Assembly (NCBI RefSeq): GCF_014645555.1
Contig: NZ_BMLY01000001.1
Coordinates: 1,243,427-1,307,426, forward strand
Reading direction: 5' to 3'
Source of the DNA: Silvimonas amylolytica
GTDB taxonomy: Bacteria > Pseudomonadota > Gammaproteobacteria > Burkholderiales > Chitinibacteraceae
DNA length: 64,000 nucleotides
The notes beneath the pieces are model-generated. The model searched no databases and was not told the DNA's origin. It saw nothing but the letters and a program-made list of their open reading frames with translations. The position numbers and the translations under genes are program-made. Shown one piece after another: positions 44,251 to 52,937 of this stretch. The first letter of the stretch is position 1; every line of letters starts with the position of its first letter.

Positions 44251-45069
44251 ATGTCGATACCCAAAATGAGCGATGCGCCACGGCTGGCGGGAAAGCGGGC
44301 CATCATCTATGCCGCGTCTGGTGCGATTGGCAAAGCAATCGCGCTGGCGTTTGCCAGTGAGGGGGCCAAGGTCTTTCTGACGGGACGCAACCTTGCCAAG
44401 GTCCGGCAGGTTGCAGAAGAAATTGCCGCTTTCGGGGGCGATGCGCAGGCAGCAGAAGTCGATGCGCTGGATTCGCAGGCGGTCGAGCATCACTTTTCGA
44501 CGGTGGTGACGAGCGCCGGGCGGGTTGATATTTCGTTCAACGCAATCAGCATCCCGCAGGAAGGCATCCAGAGTATTGCGCTGGCCGAACTGTCGGTCGA
44601 CAGTTTCATGCGCCCCCTGACCCATTATTTTCAATCCCAGTTCATCACCACGCGATCTGCAGCGCGGCATATGGTCATTCAAAAGTCAGGGGTCATTCTG
44701 ATGCACACCCCCGAACCGGCCCGCTTGGGAGCGCCCCTGGTCGGCGGCATGGGGCCCGCATGGGCGGCCATTGAGGGGCTGTCGCGCGCCCTGTCTGCCG
44801 AAGTGGCCGCACACGGCGTCCGTGCGGTCTGCCTGCGCACCACCGGCATACCCGAGACAGGGACGATCGAGCTGGTATTTGGCCTGCATGCGAAGGCGTA
44901 TGGCATGACGCGGGAGCAGTTTCAGGCGTTGATGGAAAGCCGGACGCATAGACAGCGCTCAACCACTTTGCAGGAACTGGCCCAGGTGGCTGCGTTCGTG
45001 GCGTCAGACCAGGCCGCCGCGATGACCGGAACCGTGGTCAATCTGACGGGCGGGGCGATTGTGGATTAG
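44251..45069 (+). CDS. Second SDR-family protein with altered active site
   Basis: This is an SDR-fold protein of 272 residues. The glycine motif is AASGAIGKAIA (21-31) and the usual NNAG is FNAIS. The serine position reads MHTPEPA, and the YxxxK pair is WAAIE (W171, E175), so the whole catalytic set is changed. The C-terminal TGTVVNLTGGAIVD is family-like. AAAGGA precedes ATG 44251. It stands 232 bases after the first SDR and 36 bases before the ABM-like gene. Confidence 0.88.
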   Translation: MSIPKMSDAPRLAGKRAIIYAASGAIGKAIALAFASEGAKVFLTGRNLAKVRQVAEEIAAFGGDAQAAEVDALDSQAVEHHFSTVVTSAGRVDISFNAISIPQEGIQSIALAELSVDSFMRPLTHYFQSQFITTRSAARHMVIQKSGVILMHTPEPARLGAPLVGGMGPAWAAIEGLSRALSAEVAAHGVRAVCLRTTGIPETGTIELVFGLHAKAYGMTREQFQALMESRTHRQRSTTLQELAQVAAFVASDQAAAMTGTVVNLTGGAIVD

Positions 45070-45105
45070 CACCTGGCCAGGCATACCAGCGATGATGGAG
45101 GCAAC

Positions 45106-45414
45106 ATGAAACGCATGATGGTGCAGTACAAAATCAAGGCCGATCGCGTACGGGAAAACGAAGCCTACATCCGGAGCGTGTTCGAACAATTACGCAACGA
45201 ACAGCCGCAAGACTTGCATTACGCCTCTTTCAAGCTAGCCGACGGCCTTACTTTTGTGCACATCGTGGCGCAGGAGCTTGCCGGGGAGCATAGCCCGTTG
45301 TTAGCGCTATCGGCCTTCAAGGCGTTTGTATCCAGCATCAAGGATCGGTGCGACGAGCCGCCGGTCTCTGTGGAACTGACTGAGATAGGGTCCTATCGTG
45401 CATTTACCGACTGA
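45106..45414 (+). CDS. ABM-like small protein (dimeric alpha-beta barrel)
   Basis: This 102-residue protein resembles antibiotic biosynthesis monooxygenase-fold proteins, with strands MVQYKIKADRV and YASFKLADGLTFVHIVAQ and an acidic C-terminus. Catalytic residues cannot be assigned. GGAGG lies 4-8 bases before ATG 45106. Its 3' end overlaps the sigma factor start by 17 bases, showing that the two are translated together. Confidence 0.65.
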   Translation: MKRMMVQYKIKADRVRENEAYIRSVFEQLRNEQPQDLHYASFKLADGLTFVHIVAQELAGEHSPLLALSAFKAFVSSIKDRCDEPPVSVELTEIGSYRAFTD

Positions 45415-46321
45415 TCCCGTGTTGAACGCCATGCACCAGGGCCGCGCACAATTTCTGGCCCTGGTGCAGGAGGTTCGGCCTGAGCTGCATCGCTACTGCG
45501 CGCGCATGACGGGCTCCATCGCCGATGGCGAGGATGTCGTCCAGGATACGTTGGCGCGGGCCTACTTTGAACTGGCAGAACTCAACGAACTACCGCCGCT
45601 GCGGCCCTGGCTTTTCAGGATCGCCCACAACCGGGCGATTGATGTACTGCGCAGCCGGGAGTACCGCAAGAGCGAATCGCTTGATGCCACCGTAGACATG
45701 GCTGGCGATGCGGCACTCGAACCCGGTAGCGTCTGGTCACGCGCTGACGACGTGCACTGTGCCGTGTCCAGATTTATGGAGTTGCCCGCGACGCAGCGCA
45801 GTTGCGTGATCCTGATGGACGTTCTGGAGTATTCCCTCGAAGAAATGGCCGACATGCTTGACCTGAGCGTGCCAGCCATCAAGGCTGCACTGCATCGCGG
45901 CCGGACGCGTCTGCGGGCGTTGGCGCAAACCCAGCTGCCAGCACCCGCCAGGCGGCTGGCGTCCCCCACCATCGTTCGTTATGCAGCACTCTTCAACGCT
46001 CACGACTGGGATGGTGTGCGCGCCATGCTGGTTGACGACGTCAGGCTTGATCTTGTCGGCCGCATGAAGGCCACAGGGCGCGACGCTTTGACGTATTTCA
46101 CCAACTATGCGGGTGCCAGCGGCTGGGGCCTGGCACCCGCATGGCTCGACGGCCGCGAAGTGCTGGCCGTCTACAGGGATCGGGCCGATCCCCGCCCGGG
46201 CTATTTCATTGAACTTGAGTTCATCGGCGACCGGATTATCGGCATTCGTGACTTTCGGTACGTACCCTACATCGCCAGCGAGGCAGAGTTCGTATCCATT
46301 GATACCGGGGCAGATCACTAA
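45398..46321 (+). CDS. ECF sigma factor with C-terminal SnoaL-like domain (ECF41-like)
   Basis: This is a sigma-70 family factor of 307 residues. Region 2 (about 20-95) has the DxxQDT-type helix GEDVVQDTLARAYFEL and PWLFRIAHNRAIDVLRSREY. Region 4 (about 130-180) has LPATQRSCVILMDVLEYSLEEMADMLDLSVPAIKAALHRGRTRLR. Residues about 190-300 are a SnoaL/NTF2-like domain, the fused regulatory extension of ECF41-type factors that replaces an anti-sigma protein. The GTG 45398 start overlaps the previous gene; GTG 45419 is an alternative. ECF41 factors usually neighbour small oxidoreductases, epimerases or decarboxylases, which fits the SDR and ABM genes here. Confidence 0.85.
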   Translation: MHLPTDPVLNAMHQGRAQFLALVQEVRPELHRYCARMTGSIADGEDVVQDTLARAYFELAELNELPPLRPWLFRIAHNRAIDVLRSREYRKSESLDATVDMAGDAALEPGSVWSRADDVHCAVSRFMELPATQRSCVILMDVLEYSLEEMADMLDLSVPAIKAALHRGRTRLRALAQTQLPAPARRLASPTIVRYAALFNAHDWDGVRAMLVDDVRLDLVGRMKATGRDALTYFTNYAGASGWGLAPAWLDGREVLAVYRDRADPRPGYFIELEFIGDRIIGIRDFRYVPYIASEAEFVSIDTGADH

Positions 46322-46331
46322 TATTTCATGA

Positions 46332-47048
46332 CTAACCGATCACCTCAGCCACAAAATTCGCGATGGCCTGTCGTGCTCGCTGTGCCGAGGTCGGTGAATA
46401 GACGAGACGAGCGTTTGGATCAGTGCCTGCCTCCGGGTTATCGAATGCGTGGTGCGTCTGGCTATAGAGCTCAAAGCGTACGTCGTTTCCAGCCTCGTCC
46501 ATTTCTTTGATGACTGCCGCAATCGTCTCCATTGGGGAAACTTGATCCTGCGTGCCTTGCAAGATCAAAACGGGTGCGGTGATACGGCTCTTCATTCCCT
46601 CTGCGGCCGTTTTCAGTAGCGCCGAGCAGACGATAATGCCGGCGATATCCCCACTGCTGCGGCCGTAGTCCAGAGCAACCATCCCGCCAGCGCTGTAGCC
46701 CAGGATCAAAACAGGTGTACCGGCAGGCAGCTCTTTTCGCACTTGTTCTACGCACGCGGCCAGTCCTTCCACCCCTTGCGCTCTGTGTGCGATCAAACGT
46801 TGAACCATTGGGCCCACCTGATCCGGACTGTCCGGGCTGAAACCATCGCCGTAAAGATCCGCAATGGCCACTGCGCATCCGAGTTCGACGAGGTAAGCCG
46901 CATGATCCCGAGCCAGGGGGCTTTGACCGCGCCAATCTGGCAACAACACCACGGCGGCCTTCGGTACCAGGCCCGAACCTTTAATCAGCAAACCGCGATA
47001 GTTCTGCTGCCCGGCAGCGTAATCAAGACGGGTTTCGACATTGCTCAT
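46332..47048 (-). CDS. Dienelactone hydrolase-family protein
   Basis: This is an alpha/beta hydrolase of 238 residues. The nucleophile elbow is GYSAGG (S119), where true dienelactone hydrolases have Cys. The acid Asp is in GTQDQVSP and the His in THHAFDNP, as usual for the family. AGGAGG precedes ATG 47048. It converges on the sigma factor gene with a 10-base gap. It could be an esterase; the substrate is unknown. Confidence 0.9.
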   Translation of the reverse strand: MSNVETRLDYAAGQQNYRGLLIKGSGLVPKAAVVLLPDWRGQSPLARDHAAYLVELGCAVAIADLYGDGFSPDSPDQVGPMVQRLIAHRAQGVEGLAACVEQVRKELPAGTPVLILGYSAGGMVALDYGRSSGDIAGIIVCSALLKTAAEGMKSRITAPVLILQGTQDQVSPMETIAAVIKEMDEAGNDVRFELYSQTHHAFDNPEAGTDPNARLVYSPTSAQRARQAIANFVAEVIG

Positions 47049-47307
47049 CAGTACCTCCTGGGAAAGTCATCACTGAGTAAAAAGTGGGGCTCTGTCCTAT
47101 GACCAACGGGCACCCGGTATTGCCGGGCCATGCAGCCCAAGCCATTGCCTTGAGGAGTCTAGGTCTAAACCAGGATTAATCAGCAGCAAAGCACGTTGCC
47201 GCACGTTGAGTGGCGTGGGCAGGTCCGTTTATCCACAAAGGCCCATCATCGGCCTGCCTCTGGGCAATGGCCAAATCTGAAAACGGATCTTATATTTTAC
47301 GAATTTG

Positions 47308-47336
47308 TTTTAAATTTCAATTGGTTAAATTTAAAA
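47308..47336. promoter_or_regulatory. AT-rich palindrome upstream of the SGNH hydrolase gene
   Basis: Perfect 10-base arms TTTTAAATTT and AAATTTAAAA surround a 9-base spacer holding CAATTG, within about 60 bases of very AT-rich sequence, 78 bases before the next start codon. It is a plausible repressor operator or promoter. The rest of 47049-47414 shows nothing else. Confidence 0.45.
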
Positions 47337-47414
47337 GCAAAGCGAGTAGCAGACACACCGCAGCCCCACTAATCTTTCACCTTACACAGACATTCAAAGG
47401 TGAGAGGTCATTCC

Positions 47415-48251
47415 ATGTCGAACGAACAAGTGAACTGGCTGCTGAAGGTGATTCAGCCCGAGCACAGCCTCGCTGCGCTTCCCGGTGGTGCCTATTTGGG
47501 CCAGGATGCTCATGCCGCGCTGCTTAACCTGCCGGTCGAGGTCTATACGGCAGAACTGGGCCGCATGCAAAATGAAGCGGTTCAAGCGGCTGCCACCCTG
47601 CTTGCTGACGAGGCGGCGGGATCAATGATCGATCAACTCCCCCTTCGCAAGGGCGCCAAAATCCTGGTGTTTGGCGATAGCCTGACGTCTGATCCGCAAT
47701 CCTGGGCGGTGATTCTGAGAGAAATGCTGGCCATGCGGCGAGGTGCCGATGAGATTGCGCTCACCATCAGGGCGGTAGGCGGCGAGACCACGACCCACGG
47801 TCTCGTCAGGTTTGCGGAGATTGCCAACGCCCAACCCGATTGGGTTCTCTTCTTGCTCGGCACCAACGACGTACGCACGCAGGGGCCGCATCCCACCAAG
47901 ACACTGGTCCATCATGAAGAGACCGCCCGCAATATTGCAGAACTGCGTCAGCGCGTGGCCACTGAAACCCATGCCCGCACGCTCTGGATTACGCCGCCGG
48001 CGGTTAACGAGGCGCAGGTCGCGGCGCATTGGGGCCTTGCCCGGTTCGGGGTTCGGTTTCGCAATGAAGACCTGGAGTGCGTCGCCAGCATCATCCGCGA
48101 CAGCGAGGAGCCGGTGATTGATGCCTTCGCGGCATTGGACAATCCGCCACCTGCAGACCTGATGGTCGACGGCCTTCATTTCACGCTGGAAGGCCAGAAA
48201 CGCATGGCACTCGAAGTCATCCGGGGCTGGAGCCAGCTCAAACTCAACTGA
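47415..48251 (+). CDS. SGNH/GDSL-family hydrolase
   Basis: This is a cytoplasmic SGNH hydrolase of 278 residues. Block I is VFGDSLTSDP with the nucleophile Ser, block II the Gly in AVGGETTTHG, block III LLGTNDVR with the oxyanion Asn, and block V DGLHFTLEGQ with Asp and His. An N-terminal extension of about 85 residues (MSNEQVNWLLKVIQ onward) precedes the fold and is not recognised. GAGAGG precedes ATG 47415; five earlier codons are unsupported. It converges with the second TetR gene. Confidence 0.88.
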   Translation: MSNEQVNWLLKVIQPEHSLAALPGGAYLGQDAHAALLNLPVEVYTAELGRMQNEAVQAAATLLADEAAGSMIDQLPLRKGAKILVFGDSLTSDPQSWAVILREMLAMRRGADEIALTIRAVGGETTTHGLVRFAEIANAQPDWVLFLLGTNDVRTQGPHPTKTLVHHEETARNIAELRQRVATETHARTLWITPPAVNEAQVAAHWGLARFGVRFRNEDLECVASIIRDSEEPVIDAFAALDNPPPADLMVDGLHFTLEGQKRMALEVIRGWSQLKLN

Positions 48252-48309
48252 AACCGGGGCACAAGGGTAGCCCGGCGCGGCTTTGATGCTCGCGCACGCG
48301 CTGTTGAAG

Positions 48310-48939
48310 TCAGAAGTATCTTGGCGCACTGCCCCGAAACGAATTCACGTAGAGCAGCACCGTGCGGATTGCCTCGCTGCCGGCGCCATCGCGGGAGAGG
48401 TCAGCCGGCGGGTGGTGGGCTGCGCCGTGCACCAGCGATTCCACCATGCGTGGCAGGACAAAAAGCATACGCTCCCTCTCTTGCCGGTTATACGGCTCCT
48501 GGTCGGTGCGCGACAGCGCCAGCCCAAACGTGTGATGCAGCGCATTCCTGAAGCCTTGGGCACTTTGCGGAACCGCAGAGGAAACAAGCTCGTGCAGCTC
48601 TGCCAGATCGGCGTGGGCCTGCACCAGGCCATGGACAAGTTCACGTGTGAACTCCCCGAGGGGCGCCGTGGCCCAGGCGGTCGTAGTCTGTTCCATCACC
48701 TGGCGGACATCATCGACGTGCCGGTCATAAAGCGCGGTAAAGATGGCGCGCTTATCGGGGAAGTACTGATAGAGCGTCCCGACGCTGACACCGGCAACCT
48801 GTGCGATGCGATTCGTGGTCACGGACTGGGGCCCGTAGCGCTTCGCCACGATCTGTACAGCCTGAAGCACGGCATCCACGGTGAACCTGGCGCGTTGCTG
48901 CCTGGGTTCGCGCCGCGTATGGGCTCTTTCGCTCATCAT
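48310..48939 (-). CDS. TetR-family transcriptional regulator
   Basis: This is a helix-turn-helix repressor of 209 residues, with the DNA-binding part TTNRIAQVAGVSVGTLYQYFPDKRAIFTALYDRHVDDV (about 41-78) and a helical C-terminal domain. GAGGTGG lies just before the start. It is the nearest regulator to the SGNH hydrolase gene and may act on the palindrome at 47308, though the two genes are convergent. Nothing else is supported in the 48940-49152 stretch upstream. Confidence 0.9.
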   Translation of the reverse strand: MMSERAHTRREPRQQRARFTVDAVLQAVQIVAKRYGPQSVTTNRIAQVAGVSVGTLYQYFPDKRAIFTALYDRHVDDVRQVMEQTTTAWATAPLGEFTRELVHGLVQAHADLAELHELVSSAVPQSAQGFRNALHHTFGLALSRTDQEPYNRQERERMLFVLPRMVESLVHGAAHHPPADLSRDGAGSEAIRTVLLYVNSFRGSAPRYF

Positions 48940-49152
48940 GGTGCCACCTCGCTATCCGGGTCGCCGGGCCGGGCCCGGATTCAGAATAAAATAATAGCAG
49001 CAGCCACGAGCGCCACACTCAAACTACGCCGCGAGCGCACCCGGTGCTTACGGCAATGCATCAAACTGCGCCAAAGCCCGAGCAGAAGTTGGCAGCCGCA
49101 GCAGTACAAGTCTGCTTTGCATTGGAAATCAGCTGCAGTGGCACTTCCAATC

Positions 49153-49182
49153 AAAAAAGCCCCGATCATTCGGGGCTTTTTT
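49153..49182. terminator. Terminator beyond the NHL-repeat lipoprotein gene
   Basis: AAAAAAGCCCCG, a 6-base loop, and CGGGGCTTTTTT form a symmetric, bidirectional terminator. Confidence 0.92.
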
Positions 49183-49233
49183 ATATCTCGAGACCGACCG
49201 GAAAATGGTCAAGGATTCCCGGCCAATCAATGG

Positions 49234-50373
49234 CTAGGGAGCTGCAATCTCGTACAATGCGGCCGGGTTCAGGGTTGCCGCATAGACATTACCAGCAGTA
49301 TCCACCGCCACACCTTCTGGCAGATTGATCTGCACAGATCCTGTAGAGATAGCAGTTACAGAGCCACCCGCCGAAATCTTGTAGACGCTATTGCTACCAA
49401 AACCAGCTACAAAAATATTGCCATTCGCATCCACAGCAGTATGCCAGGCCGAAGTGATGACGCTTGATCCAGCGATTAGCGTGCCTGTTGAACTCCCAGC
49501 CGGGATTTTATAAACACCCGTTCCGCCGGTAGTGACATACAGGTTACCCGCCGTATCCAGACTCAGGAATGCGGCCCCGGCAATCGTGTTGGTCACCGGG
49601 GTTGCCGTGGAAGAGCCTGCAGGTATTTTGTAAATGCGGCTGGTATTCTCATCGGCCACATAGACCGTCCCCGCCGCATCGACGGCTACCCCGGATACCG
49701 AACTGAAGCTCTGAGAGATAGCCAGTGTCGTTGCCGTGTTTGCACCAGGTACAATTTTCCAGATCACGTTGTTGATACTACTGTCGGCAACATAAAGGTT
49801 GCCGCTCGAGTCCAGTGCCAGGCTCTCGCAATAGCCAAATGTCGTGCCTGGGGCAAGGATTGTAGCCGTTGCCGCACCAGGGGCAATCTTGTACACATGC
49901 CCACCAAAGATTTCGCAGGCATACACATTACCGCTTGCATCCACCACCACACTGGATAGACCAGCAAATGTGGTCGACGGCGCAAGCTGAACCACCTGGG
50001 TGCAACTCACGTTGATGGTCGTCATGTCCGCGATGACATTCGCGCCGCTGCCATTGCTCACCTTGCAGAGCAGCCCCGCAGGTTGCGTGTCTACAGTCAC
50101 GTTGTAGCTTGCCCCCTGCTCAATGCCCTTAGCAAAGGAGAATGTGCCGTTGGCGGACACGGCCAGCGTATCGGTCCCGTTGTTTTTCAGGACCAGCGTA
50201 CCGCCTGTCAAACCTGATACCGTCCCACCCACAGCATAAGTGGTAACAACCGGTGCGGGTGTTGGCGTGGGTGTCGCACTCGTTGTAGTGGTCGTCGAAT
50301 CACTGGAGTCGAGCACACACCCTGTGAGTACCAGGGCCAGAACACCGGCCAGGAAAAACGGCAGCAATTTCAT
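49234..50373 (-). CDS. NHL/SMP-30-like beta-propeller lipoprotein
   Basis: This is an exported lipoprotein of 379 residues (lipobox LTGC, C19). A Thr/Pro-rich linker (about 24-42) leads to a small beta-sandwich-like segment (about 45-125, GGTVSGLTGGTLVLKNNG), then to about five repeats of the form VAVDAAGTVYVADENTSRIYKI, typical of NHL propellers. The repeats bind diverse ligands in known proteins; no enzyme motif is visible. Low-complexity Thr runs in the linker are encoded by repetitive ACT/ACC codons. Confidence 0.85.
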   Translation of the reverse strand: MKLLPFFLAGVLALVLTGCVLDSSDSTTTTTSATPTPTPAPVVTTYAVGGTVSGLTGGTLVLKNNGTDTLAVSANGTFSFAKGIEQGASYNVTVDTQPAGLLCKVSNGSGANVIADMTTINVSCTQVVQLAPSTTFAGLSSVVVDASGNVYACEIFGGHVYKIAPGAATATILAPGTTFGYCESLALDSSGNLYVADSSINNVIWKIVPGANTATTLAISQSFSSVSGVAVDAAGTVYVADENTSRIYKIPAGSSTATPVTNTIAGAAFLSLDTAGNLYVTTGGTGVYKIPAGSSTGTLIAGSSVITSAWHTAVDANGNIFVAGFGSNSVYKISAGGSVTAISTGSVQINLPEGVAVDTAGNVYAATLNPAALYEIAAP

Positions 50374-50982
50374 GACATTCGCATTGCGGACAAAAGTGCT
50401 CGAATCTTAAAGTCCTCTTCAGCTTGTGGCATCTTTTATCAGTTGCGTATGTTGCGTTCTCCATGAATATATTTCTCTTCATCACTACGCGATGATTGAA
50501 GGTCTCACTACTAGCTATTCTTCCGCATTTTCCCCACCTGGCCAATTGCCTCTACCCAGTTCACTAGTACCTTGAGCAGATGCAAGATCAAGGGGTGCTT
50601 TGATGCTCAAAGCAGCCAGCGCCGACGCTGCTATGAACGTTTTCGTCGGCAGATTTGCCGCCAACCCCGAACAACCGCAGACAGGTCATCACCCGAAGCG
50701 GACGTTGGCCCGAAAGCAATGGTGGGTCTGCTTTCGCTTTAATTACGTACTTCAGCGCTTGAATTCATCTGCGCTCACTGAAGTGCGTCATCGACAAGTC
50801 CTCCCTATTGGCGCAATGGATCGAGCCTGGGCACTGGAGTTGCCGGTAGTTGGGCATTCATCCGCAAACTTGTGAGGGCACACAGCTCCGCCTATAAATC
50901 TGGTCAGAGTCCCCAAAGACAGACCAGTGCGAGTACGTCCAGCCCGTTGCACTGAGCCCCATCCCCGCATCAGGAGCCTGCC
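50374..50982. other. Long intergenic region with relic-like sequence
   Basis: No gene is supported in 609 bases. The plus-strand frame at 50600-50875 resembles no family and contains words (GAAGCGGACG, GGCAGATTTGCCG) seen in other relic-like stretches of this window. The last 60 bases carry the CAGGAG ribosome site of the next gene, whose TTG start is at 50983. Confidence 0.4.
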
Positions 50983-52509
50983 TTGTTACATTCCCTTGCG
51001 CGTAACGCATTCTGCCTTGCTTTGGTTGGCATGCTCGCCGCCTGCGCCAGTACCTCGCAATCCACGGTTTTATCGACCAGCAGCCCGCAGTATGGCCAGT
51101 GGAATACGGGCGCCGGCGAGGCCAACGAGCCGTCTGGTGGCGAACCGCCGAAGGGGGCGATGCCTTCGGTGCAAGACTTCGATTATCAGGCCAAGTACCA
51201 GGCGGCGTTCCAGGTCATGCTCTGGAGCCGACCCGCCGCCGCGATTTACCGACCATGGGCGGCTTCCAAGTCCCAACTGCAAATTGATGACACCACCGTC
51301 ATCACGTATGACCGCGTGGCAACGCCTCGTCTGGAAGCCATTACCGCCAACAGTTCAACGCCCTACATCTTTGCACTGCCAGACCTGCGCAAAGGCCCGG
51401 TCGTCGTTGATGTGCCGCCATCTGGTCCGGACGGCTCGCTCTATGGTCAGGTGGTCGATGCCTGGCAGCTGACCATTGCCGATATCGGGCCGGGTGGGAA
51501 GGATGATGGCAAGGGCGGTAAGTACCTGTTCACACCGCCTGGATACCAGGGTGAGATTCCTGCCGGGTACATTCACGTGGCCTCGCCCAACTACCGGATT
51601 GCCTTTGCGTTCCGTTCCATCGTTGCGCCAGGCAAAACCGCTCAGGATGCCGTTAACTATGCGCGTCGGCTGAGGGTCTACCACTTCCAGGATGCAAATT
51701 CGCCACCGCCAGAACAGAAGTTCATGGTGGCTGATGAACGCGTGTTCTCGACACTGCCTTATTACGATGAACGAGCGTTTGACGACATTTACCAGATTTT
51801 CAGCGTCGAACCGGCCCGTCCGCAGGACAAAACCATGATGGGCATGTTGGCCACGCTGGGCATCGTGCAGGGGCAGCCGTTCAATCCGGATGAGACCACC
51901 AAAAAGGCCATGCGCCAGGCGGCGATTGACTCTTGGTACTACCTGCAATACTGGTTCGACCACGTCCCAGCAGACCAGCTCTACTGGCCTGACCGCCACT
52001 ATGTGTCGCTACTGATGGCTGACAAGAGCCGCACCTTCACCTGGGATTACACCGACCGTATCGATTACACCGCACGTGCAGCGGAGTATTTCTGGTGCAC
52101 CTTCATGCCCCATGTCCTGAGTGATTCGCCCTCCACGCAATACATGATGGCGACGGCCGACAACCAGGGCCAGCCGCTGCTGGCCGGCAAAACGTACAAG
52201 CTCAATGTCCCCGCCGACATGCCGGTCAAACAGTTCTGGGCATTGACGGTGTATGACCGGGCCACCATGGCCTTCATTTACACGCCATCTTCGCGGACTA
52301 CCTTGTCCTCTTACGACCTGGACAAAATGAAGAAAAATGCGGATGGATCGGTCTCGCTGTACGTCGGCCCGAAAGCGCCGGACGGGCTGGAATCCAACTG
52401 GATTCCCACCAATGGCAAGCGGCCGTTGCCTGCCATGCGGTTCTACGGCCCGACTCAACCGATGAACGAGAAGACCTTCAAACTGCCGGATTTTGAGCGG
52501 GTTGATTAA
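50983..52509 (+). CDS. DUF1254/DUF1214 lipoprotein
   Basis: This is an exported protein of 508 residues with lipobox LAAC. It carries the DUF1254 region (about 65-190, with the FQVMLWSRPAAAIYRPW and TPYIFALPDLRKGPVVVDVP segments) and a C-terminal DUF1214 region (about 380-500, with MPVKQFWALTVYDRATMAFI and LYVGPKAPDGLESNWIPT). Both occur together in a widespread family of unknown function. TTG 50983 is supported by AGGAG 6 bases upstream and by the signal peptide it begins. A hairpin follows the stop. No partner gene is evident. Confidence 0.9.
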   Translation: MLHSLARNAFCLALVGMLAACASTSQSTVLSTSSPQYGQWNTGAGEANEPSGGEPPKGAMPSVQDFDYQAKYQAAFQVMLWSRPAAAIYRPWAASKSQLQIDDTTVITYDRVATPRLEAITANSSTPYIFALPDLRKGPVVVDVPPSGPDGSLYGQVVDAWQLTIADIGPGGKDDGKGGKYLFTPPGYQGEIPAGYIHVASPNYRIAFAFRSIVAPGKTAQDAVNYARRLRVYHFQDANSPPPEQKFMVADERVFSTLPYYDERAFDDIYQIFSVEPARPQDKTMMGMLATLGIVQGQPFNPDETTKKAMRQAAIDSWYYLQYWFDHVPADQLYWPDRHYVSLLMADKSRTFTWDYTDRIDYTARAAEYFWCTFMPHVLSDSPSTQYMMATADNQGQPLLAGKTYKLNVPADMPVKQFWALTVYDRATMAFIYTPSSRTTLSSYDLDKMKKNADGSVSLYVGPKAPDGLESNWIPTNGKRPLPAMRFYGPTQPMNEKTFKLPDFERVD

Positions 52510-52526
52510 ATCATATAGACCGAACA

Positions 52527-52559
52527 GGTAAGCCATCGACATCTCGTTGATGGCTTACC
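52527..52559 (+). terminator. Hairpin after the DUF1254 gene
   Basis: The 11-base arms GGTAAGCCATC and GATGGCTTACC surround an 11-base loop, with no T-run after it. It is a possible factor-dependent terminator or RNA-stabilising hairpin. The following 300 bases show no gene. Confidence 0.45.
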
Positions 52560-52856
52560 CTGGAGATGCGGACTGTTCGTCCATAGTCTGGTTTCTGTCA
52601 GTAATCAGCCATGTCGGTTCACGGTTCAGAACGGGGGCTTTCGCCGATAACCTGCCAGCCCAATGGTCACTCCGACATCACCACCAGAGCTTCCAACTGC
52701 ATTCACTGGAATCAATCGCCCAACCCGGGTGGGCTCGATGGGGCCGCACTTGAACAGCAACATAAACATCCGGATTGCTTCAAGCACAGCAGAGCACATC
52801 TGACTAATTCTGGTGCACGTTTGCGCCTGGTTACCCCTATCCTGGTCTACAGGTGC

Positions 52857-52928
52857 ATGTTCGTTCATGTTTTATGCTTGACATCAGAATGTTCGCGTGA
52901 TTAATTACACACTTGTTCACGTTTTGTG
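52857..52928 (+). promoter_or_regulatory. Promoter with triple direct repeat upstream of the DeoR-type gene
   Basis: A consensus -35 TTGACA (52878-52883), a 17-base spacer and -10 TTAATT (52901-52906) form a good sigma-70 promoter. Related words GTTCATGTTTTATG (52863), GTTCGCGTGATTAA (52891) and GTTCACGTTTTGTG (52915) lie upstream of, inside and downstream of it; the first and third match at 12 of 14 bases, 52 apart. Tandem TTC-type repeats are common DeoR-family operators, so autoregulation is likely. Confidence 0.6.
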
Positions 52929-52937
52929 TGCACGATC

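Noticed and set aside
49234-50373. NHL repeats as a tandem DNA repeat
   Set aside because: The periodicity is at protein level with diverged codons; only the short Thr/Pro linker is repetitive in DNA.
50600-50875. 91-codon plus-strand frame
   Set aside because: Composition and repeated words fit decayed intergenic sequence, with no ribosome site.
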